In this document: in pieces, positions 1-5,003 of the stretch
Numbering within the stretch: position 1 is the first letter of the stretch
Layout: each line of letters begins with the position of its first letter
NCBI GenBank assembly: GCA_934659445.1
Contig: CAKUHV010000113.1
Location: forward strand, 1-5,003
DNA: 5,003 nucleotides
Direction of reading: 5' to 3'
Source of the DNA: an uncultured Oscillospiraceae bacterium
GTDB taxonomy: Bacteria > Bacillota > Clostridia > Oscillospirales > Oscillospiraceae
Notes under the pieces: model-generated
The model's input: only the letters and a program-made list of their open reading frames with translations
Told to the model about the DNA's origin: nothing
Databases searched by the model: none
Translations under genes and position numbers: made by a program

Positions 1-34
1 TCAGCCGGATCCGTTTCATTCTGACGATGGCCAT
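1..34 (-). CDS. ntpI: V-type ATPase subunit I, N-terminal fragment (runs off the left edge)
   Basis: Only the first 11 codons are visible, reading M-A-I-V-R-M-K-R-I-R-L. This matches the usual start of bacterial V-type ATPase subunit I (typically MAIVKMKK/RL...), the large membrane subunit (eukaryotic 'a' family) that forms the ion half-channels of the Vo sector. The start codon shares one base with the stop of the preceding stalk-subunit gene (TGATG arrangement), which suggests translational coupling within one operon. In V-ATPase operons of Firmicutes the small G/H-type subunit commonly sits directly before subunit I, so the neighbour supports the call. The identification rests on 11 residues plus context; the rest lies outside the window. 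Confidence 0.7.
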   Translation of the reverse strand, partial: MAIVRMKRIRL

Positions 35-348
35 CAGTCACTCACAACCTTTTCCACGATCATCGCCGCCGCCTGCTCCAGACGGGACTGGGCCTGCTGC
101 TTCATTTCGCCGCAGGTCTGCTCCGCCTGATCCAGCCGTCGGCGGGTGATTTCGGCCGCCTGCTGCTCCGCCCGGGCCATCATCTCCCGGGCCTGAGCCT
201 CTGCCTGCTGCCGGGCCTGCTCCAGCGTGCGCCTGGCCTCCCGCTGGGCGGTCTGTATCCGCTGGCGGCTGTCCGCCGCGGCCTTTTCCTTCATCCGGGC
301 GGTCTCCCGCTCCAGCTGTGTGATCCGTTCAATGGCTTCCATTGCCAT
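34..348 (-). CDS. ntpF: V-type ATPase peripheral-stalk coiled-coil subunit (G/H type)
   Basis: This 104-residue protein is nearly all charged, heptad-compatible helix rich in Ala, Gln, Glu and Arg, with no membrane segment. It ends in AAAMIVEKVVSD, resembling the conserved C-terminus of the G/H subunit of V/A-type ATPases (AhaH/NtpF family, usually about 100-110 residues). In that family it pairs with subunit E to form the peripheral stalk linking V1 to subunit I in the membrane. The start at 348 (MAMEAIERI...) is chosen because AAGGCGGTGA, one mismatch from the ideal AAGGAGGTGA, lies 5 bases upstream. An in-frame ATG at 396 would add 16 residues but has no ribosome binding site. The gene overlaps the next one, subunit I, by one base. 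It is probably the first gene of the V-ATPase operon, since a promoter lies just upstream. A generic coiled-coil protein is the alternative, but the subunit I neighbour makes that unlikely. Confidence 0.85.
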   Translation of the reverse strand: MAMEAIERITQLERETARMKEKAAADSRQRIQTAQREARRTLEQARQQAEAQAREMMARAEQQAAEITRRRLDQAEQTCGEMKQQAQSRLEQAAAMIVEKVVSD

Positions 349-353
349 GGTGT

Positions 354-363
354 TCACCGCCTT
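354..363 (-). promoter_or_regulatory. Ribosome binding site of the V-ATPase stalk subunit gene
   Basis: The minus strand reads AAGGCGGTGA followed by 5 bases and then ATG at 348. It matches the extended Shine-Dalgarno AAGGAGGTGA at 9 of 10 positions and decides the start at 348 over the upstream in-frame ATG at 396. Confidence 0.8.
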
Positions 364-371
364 TCTTTGCG

Positions 372-410
372 GGTGGCGCACTCCTGCTCTCAGCATGGGC
401 CGCGGCCACC
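372..410 (-). other. Possible stem-loop in the V-ATPase operon leader
   Basis: On the minus strand GGTGGC (410-405) can pair with GCCACC (377-372), and two more pairs form past a one-base bulge. The 27-base loop contains the self-complementary GGCCGCGGCC. It lies between the predicted promoter and the ribosome binding site but does not cover the latter. A short stem with a large loop in GC-rich sequence can arise by chance. Confidence 0.3.
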
Positions 411-445
411 GCTCTCATCCGGGTATAACAAAATATTTATAAGCC

Positions 446-474
446 ATTATAGCGCCCTGATTTCGGAAATGCAA
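446..474 (-). promoter_or_regulatory. Sigma-A-type promoter of the V-ATPase operon
   Basis: On the minus strand the -35 element is TTGCAT (474-469), the spacer is 17 bases, and the -10 element is a perfect TATAAT (451-446). Transcription would begin near position 439, giving a leader of about 90 bases before the ATG at 348. The promoter lies in an AT-rich stretch in otherwise GC-rich DNA. It sits downstream of the terminator of the preceding gene, so the V-ATPase operon appears to be its own transcription unit. Confidence 0.75.
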
Positions 475-620
475 GCACATTTTCGCCTATCCGTCTTTAT
501 CGTTTTTTAACATCCGCCAAAAACTTATGCATTTCGGTCGTTTTGCCTGGCTGTCAAAGGAAATTTTTCCCGGCCAAAAGTGATTTTGAAATTTTTTGCT
601 TTCGGAAATTCATATTTTCG

Positions 621-1718
621 TTAAAAAAGAAGCAGACGCGTGTTTTTCGCGTCTGTTTCCGGATTTTTTTCAAAAGCACAGGGCAGAACGGCCTGTGCCT
701 CAGTCCTGCTTTCACTCAGCTCGGTCACCACGGCCACGCTGTTTTCCCCCAGCTGCGCAGCGTCCCCGTCGATCCACAGGCGGTCGGCATACCGCTCCAG
801 CAGGGCGGGGGTCAGGCCGGTCAGGTCATCCCGTCCCGCGGCGGTCTGATCCAAACACCGGATGGCCAGCGCCGTGGTATAGGGCTCCAGCGCCTGCGCC
901 GTCTCGGACAGGAATTTTTCCATCGTCTCTGTCCGCCGGTCAAGGTCTCGGGCGGGCCCGCCGTTTACAGACGCCCCGTCGTCCCCTCCCGGCCAGCCGC
1001 AGCTGTCCAGCAGAATCTCGTCAAAGCCCATGGCGGCCAGCTCGGCCGCCGCCCGGGCCAGATAGCTGCGCACGGCGTTGTTCTCCGGCGTGCTCCAAAG
1101 GGCCCCTGCGCCGTCCTTCCAGCGGTTCCCCCCGCTGTCCCGCAGAGCGCAGCCGGAGTCTGCCCCCACCAGTCCGTCCTTGAAGCAGGACAGGCGGGCC
1201 ACGGTGTACAGCTGCGTCTCCTTCAGGAACTGCGCCAGCGTCTCGTTCACGTTTTCCGTCTGACTGTTGGCCCGGACATTGCGGGCGATGGCCTCGCCGG
1301 ACTTCCAGCCCAGGGCGCCGGAGTCCCCCTTCATGTCGATAACAAGGGCGTCCGCCCCGGCCTGTCGGGCCAGCTCCGCCGCCGTGCCGTCCAGCACCGC
1401 ATCCACCGACACGGTGATCGCGCCCATGGGCAGCGTCTCAGGCGGCTCGCTCTGAGAGACGTCCCCGCCCTGGGGCTCCTCTGCCGAGGTGTGTCCCGGG
1501 TCGGGCTGGGACTGGGACACGTCCGGCGTATCCCGGTGAAAGAAGGGCAACTCCAGACTGACCCGCCCGTCCCGATACACGAGATAGCGCCGTCCGAACA
1601 GCAGCAGTCCCCCCGCCAGCAGCACCAGGACCAGCAGCACCGCGGCCACGATGCGCAGAATATCCGTTGCAGTCTTTCGCCCGCGGTAGGTATTAAAATC
1701 CGGTTTTTTCCACGCCAT
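621..1718 (-). CDS. Membrane-anchored DUF4015-like protein (putative glycoside-hydrolase fold)
   Basis: The protein has 365 residues. It has a short basic cytoplasmic N-terminus, one strongly hydrophobic segment at about 21-41 followed by GRR, then a low-complexity linker at about 61-97 rich in Pro, Ser, Gln, Asp and Glu in which DVSQS occurs twice (66-70, 86-90). An extracytoplasmic domain fills about 98-350. That domain shows the order of motifs of the DUF4015 family, a TIM-barrel family annotated as putative glycosyl hydrolase: ALVIDMKGDSG (124-134), YTVARLSCFKD (171-181) and GFDEILLDSCGWP (231-243). The family's usual FDYxRFP after the last motif is replaced by LDSCGWP, and the later MVYPSHY-like segment is not recognisable, so activity is uncertain. 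The start at 1718 is set by AAGGAGG 6 bases upstream; an in-frame ATG at 1772 lies inside the promoter. It has its own promoter and terminator and is probably monocistronic. A role at the cell envelope or on polysaccharide is inferred from family and topology only. Confidence 0.75.
   Translation of the reverse strand: MAWKKPDFNTYRGRKTATDILRIVAAVLLVLVLLAGGLLLFGRRYLVYRDGRVSLELPFFHRDTPDVSQSQPDPGHTSAEEPQGGDVSQSEPPETLPMGAITVSVDAVLDGTAAELARQAGADALVIDMKGDSGALGWKSGEAIARNVRANSQTENVNETLAQFLKETQLYTVARLSCFKDGLVGADSGCALRDSGGNRWKDGAGALWSTPENNAVRSYLARAAAELAAMGFDEILLDSCGWPGGDDGASVNGGPARDLDRRTETMEKFLSETAQALEPYTTALAIRCLDQTAAGRDDLTGLTPALLERYADRLWIDGDAAQLGENSVAVVTELSESRTEAQAVLPCAFEKNPETDAKNTRLLLF
623..655 (-). 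terminator. Intrinsic terminator overlapping the 3' end of the DUF4015-like gene
   Basis: On the minus strand an 8-bp perfect stem, CAGACGCG/CGCGTCTG (655-648 with 640-633), closes a 7-base loop. It is followed by CTTCTTTTTT, a T-rich tract ending at 623, so it has the full form of a rho-independent terminator. The hairpin and T tract lie inside the reading frame: they encode the last residues (RLLLF) and the stop codon TAA begins in the last T of the tract. On the plus strand the hairpin is followed by a weaker T-rich stretch (662-670), but no plus-strand gene lies upstream. Confidence 0.85.
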
Positions 1719-1724
1719 GGCTGT

Positions 1725-1731
1725 CCTCCTT
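1725..1731 (-). promoter_or_regulatory. Ribosome binding site of the DUF4015-like gene
   Basis: The minus strand carries a perfect AAGGAGG with 6 bases to the ATG at 1718. It decides that start over the in-frame ATG 54 bases upstream. Confidence 0.85.
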
Positions 1732-1771
1732 CTCCGAGCGAGATCCGCCGGAGCGCTGCAATTTTGGAGCA

Positions 1772-1800
1772 ATTATATCAGCTTGCCGCCCCCGGTGCAA
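1772..1800 (-). promoter_or_regulatory. Sigma-A-type promoter of the DUF4015-like gene, with extended -10
   Basis: On the minus strand the -35 element is TTGCAC (1800-1795), the spacer is 17 bases, and the -10 element is a perfect TATAAT (1777-1772) preceded by TGA, which fits the extended -10 form TGnTATAAT. Transcription would start near 1765, leaving a leader of about 47 bases. It lies in the 117-base gap after comM. I see no convincing terminator in that gap, so read-through from comM is possible as well. Confidence 0.75.
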
Positions 1801-1835
1801 CCGAAGGGGCAAAAAGTTAATCAAAAATTTCATTT

Positions 1836-3353
1836 TTACCGGTGCAGATAGGCCGGCGGCCGGTATTGCAGGGCCTCGGCCAGATGTCCGGCCCCGATCG
1901 TCTCGCTGCCGTCCAGGTCGGCGATGGTGCGGGCCACCCTTAAAATGCGGTCGTAGCTGCGGGCGGTCAGGCCCATGCGCTCAAAGGCCCCCCGCATCAG
2001 CTTCTGCCCCGCCTGATCCAGAGCGCACCAGCGGTCCAGCTCCTTCCGCCCCAGATTGGCGTTGCAGGTCAGCCCGTCGCCGTATCGCTCCCGCTGCACC
2101 GCCCGGGCCTTGTCCACCCGGGCCTTTACGGCGGAGGAGGGCTCCGCAGCGCTGCGGTCGGCCAGCTCCTCAAACTCCAGCGCCTCCACCTGCACGAACA
2201 GGTCGATGCGGTCCAGCAGCGGGCCGGACAGGCGGGAGAGGTACTTTTTCACCTCTGCCTCGGTGCATTTGCACCGGCCGGAGGGGTGGCCATACCAGCC
2301 GCACTTGCAGGGGTTCATGGCGCACACCAGCATAAAGCGGCTGGGGTAGGTCACCGTGCCCGCTGCCCGGGAGATCTGCACCTGACCGTCCTCCAGAGGC
2401 TGGCGCAGCACCTCCAATACTTCCTTGGGGAACTCGGGCAGCTCGTCCAGAAACAGCACCCCCTGATGGGCCAGAGAGATCTCCCCAGGCCGGGGGTTGG
2501 AGCCGCCCCCCGCCATGCCCATGGGGGATACGGTGTGGTGGGGGGAGCGGAAGGGCCGCACGTCGATGAGAGGGTGCTCCCGGCTGGTCAGCCCCATAAC
2601 GGAGTGGATCTCCGTGGCCTCCAGCGCCTCCTGCCGGGTCATATCCGGCAGGATGGAGGGCAGGCGCTTGGCCAGCATGGACTTGCCGGAACCGGGAGGG
2701 CCGGACATGAGCACATGGTGCCCGCCCCCGGCCGCCGCGATCTCCAGAGCCCGCTTCACCGGCTCCTGCCCCTTCACGTCAGCAAAGTCCAGACAGCGCA
2801 GGGTCTCGTCCCCCGGCTGCCACAGGGGGGCGGGCTCGATGGGCGTCTCGCCGGACAGATGGGCGCACAGCTGGCGCACGTCCTCTACGGGATAGACCGC
2901 GGGGCCCTCGGCCAGGGTGGCCTCCGCCGCGCTGTCGGCGGGGACATACAGAGCTTTGATGCCCGCCCGCTTTGCCGCCAGAGCCATAGGCAGCATTCCG
3001 GCGCAGGGGCGCACCCTTCCGGACAGGGACAGCTCCCCCACAAAGGCGCTGTCCCGGTCGGGCAGGCGCAACTGCCCCCCGGCGCACAGGATGCCCACCA
3101 GCATGGGCAGGTCATACAGGGTGCCCGCCTTTTTCAGGTGGGCGGGGGCCAGGTTTACCGTGATCCGGCTGACGGGGAAGGTGAAGCCGCAGTTTTTGAT
3201 GGCGGCGCGCACCCGCTCCCGGGCCTCGTTCACCGCCGCGTCCGGCAGCCCCACCACCGTAAAGGCGGGCAGCCCTCCGGACAGGTCGCACTCCGCCGAG
3301 ACCTCGTATCCCGTCACCCCGTGCAGACCCAGAGATCGCACATTACATACCAC
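1836..3353 (-). CDS. comM: ComM/YifB family Mg-chelatase-like AAA+ ATPase
   Basis: The 505-residue length is typical of the family. The N-terminal ChlI-type domain (about 1-165) includes GLPDAAVNEARERVRAAI and ITVNLAPAHLKKAG. The AAA+ core has Walker A GPPGSGKS (218-225), PFRSPHHTVS (267-276), Walker B VLFLDE (299-304), a sensor-1 region AMNPCKCG (345-352), and LLDRIDL (379-385) with a likely arginine finger R382. The C-terminal lid has TARSYDRILRVARTIADL (463-480). Cysteines 349, 351, 361 and 363 form a CxC...CxC cluster, common in Firmicutes members and possibly a metal site. In naturally transformable bacteria ComM is a hexameric branch-migration helicase that extends heteroduplex during integration of taken-up DNA; in most other bacteria its role is less clear. 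The start is GTG at 3353, with GGGGGG 6 bases upstream, and it gives the family's usual N-terminus. It is transcribed divergently from nifJ and has its own promoter. No other competence gene is visible nearby. Confidence 0.95.
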   Translation of the reverse strand: MVCNVRSLGLHGVTGYEVSAECDLSGGLPAFTVVGLPDAAVNEARERVRAAIKNCGFTFPVSRITVNLAPAHLKKAGTLYDLPMLVGILCAGGQLRLPDRDSAFVGELSLSGRVRPCAGMLPMALAAKRAGIKALYVPADSAAEATLAEGPAVYPVEDVRQLCAHLSGETPIEPAPLWQPGDETLRCLDFADVKGQEPVKRALEIAAAGGGHHVLMSGPPGSGKSMLAKRLPSILPDMTRQEALEATEIHSVMGLTSREHPLIDVRPFRSPHHTVSPMGMAGGGSNPRPGEISLAHQGVLFLDELPEFPKEVLEVLRQPLEDGQVQISRAAGTVTYPSRFMLVCAMNPCKCGWYGHPSGRCKCTEAEVKKYLSRLSGPLLDRIDLFVQVEALEFEELADRSAAEPSSAVKARVDKARAVQRERYGDGLTCNANLGRKELDRWCALDQAGQKLMRGAFERMGLTARSYDRILRVARTIADLDGSETIGAGHLAEALQYRPPAYLHR

Positions 3354-3382
3354 CGTATTCCCCCCAATTCCTCTTTTTTCCT

Positions 3383-3411
3383 ATTGTACCCTCTTTTCCC
3401 CCGGGATGCAA
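3383..3411 (-). promoter_or_regulatory. Sigma-A-type promoter of comM
   Basis: On the minus strand the -35 element is TTGCAT (3411-3406), the spacer is 17 bases, and the -10 element is TACAAT (3388-3383). Transcription would start near 3377, giving a short leader of about 24 bases before the GTG at 3353. The ribosome binding site in that leader is a run of six G (3365-3360), rather than a proper AGGAGG. Confidence 0.7.
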
Positions 3412-3431
3412 CGGTCAGGGGGAAGAAAAGA
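3392..3431. repeat. Inverted repeat spanning the comM -35 element
   Basis: The left arm TCTTTTCCCCC (3392-3402) is the reverse complement of the right arm GGGGGAAGAAAAGA (3418-3431), apart from an extra AA in the right arm. The arms are separated by 15 bases that hold the comM -35 hexamer. It lies upstream of both predicted transcription starts, so it would act as DNA, for example as an operator, rather than as an RNA hairpin. Homopurine/homopyrimidine arms raise the chance of coincidental symmetry. Confidence 0.45.
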
Positions 3432-3452
3432 CAGGGCTTTTCCCCGGCGGGG

Positions 3453-3476
3453 GCCTATGGCATGGACGGTCGCCTA

Positions 3477-3487
<11 letters not shown>
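3453..3487 (+). repeat. Tandem imperfect direct repeat over the nifJ -35 region
   Basis: GCCTATGGCATGGAC (3453-3467) and GCCTATTGGCATAGAC (3472-3487) differ by one inserted T and one substitution. Their starts are 19 bases apart and their GGCAT cores 20 bases apart, close to two helical turns. The second copy contains the predicted nifJ -35 hexamer. A further GGCAT occurs at 3527-3531, just after the predicted transcription start. Binding by a regulator is an inference. Confidence 0.5.

Positions 3488-5003
<1,516 letters not shown>

Noticed and set aside
346..396. Longer form of the V-ATPase stalk subunit starting at 396
   Set aside because: The extra 16 residues have no ribosome binding site and do not look like the family, whereas the ATG at 348 has a near-ideal one.
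1790..1812. Possible terminator after comM (GCCCC ... GGGGGC)
   Set aside because: The stem is short, the loop is large, no T tract follows on the minus strand, and the sequence overlaps the -35 of the next promoter.
543..1820. Plus-strand open frame of 425 codons
   Set aside because: It lies opposite the DUF4015-like gene, is rich in Arg, Pro, Gly and Gln with no recognisable domain, and has no ribosome binding site. It is a shadow frame from GC-rich codons.
3442..3452. CCCCGGCGGGG hairpin between comM and nifJ
   Set aside because: It has a 4-bp stem with a 3-base loop and no T tract on either side, and no transcript is predicted across it. It is probably chance in GC-rich sequence.

Overview
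The window looks like a chromosomal segment of a GC-rich member of the Clostridia, probably of the Oscillospiraceae/Flavonifractor kind. The pointers are a bacterial V-type ATPase operon, a clostridial-style ComM/YifB protein with a cysteine cluster, a single-chain pyruvate:ferredoxin oxidoreductase, a membrane-anchored DUF4015-like protein, GC-rich coding sequence with AT-rich promoters, and AGGAGG-type ribosome binding sites. The taxon is inferred from these traits and not from a marker gene.

Layout. Four genes lie on the minus strand and one on the plus strand. Reading the minus strand from right to left they are: comM/yifB (3353-1836); a membrane-anchored DUF4015-type putative glycosidase-fold protein (1718-621), which ends in its own intrinsic terminator; and then, after about 270 bases of AT-rich intergenic DNA with a promoter, the start of a V-type ATPase operon. 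That operon opens with the small coiled-coil stalk subunit (348-34), and the first 11 codons of subunit I are visible at the window edge. Each of these three transcription units has a good sigma-A-type promoter with the same pattern, TTGCA(T/C), 17 bases, TA(T/C)AAT.

Divergent from comM, on the plus strand, nifJ (pyruvate:ferredoxin oxidoreductase) starts at 3683 and runs off the right edge after 440 codons. The 329-base region between comM and nifJ is the most interesting part. It holds a promoter for each gene, a long inverted repeat around the comM -35 element, a tandem imperfect repeat over the nifJ -35 element, a perfect dyad on the nifJ -10 element, and a nifJ leader of about 170 bases that can fold into three successive hairpins.

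Function. PFOR is the central fermentative enzyme that turns pyruvate into acetyl-CoA, CO2 and reduced ferredoxin. The V-ATPase couples ATP to H+ or Na+ transport. Both fit an anaerobic fermenter, but nothing shows that the genes in this window form one functional system. No mobile element, CRISPR array, tRNA or rRNA is visible. The protein-coding content is ordinary core genome; the candidate novelty is regulatory (the nifJ leader and promoter) plus the divergent DUF4015-like protein.
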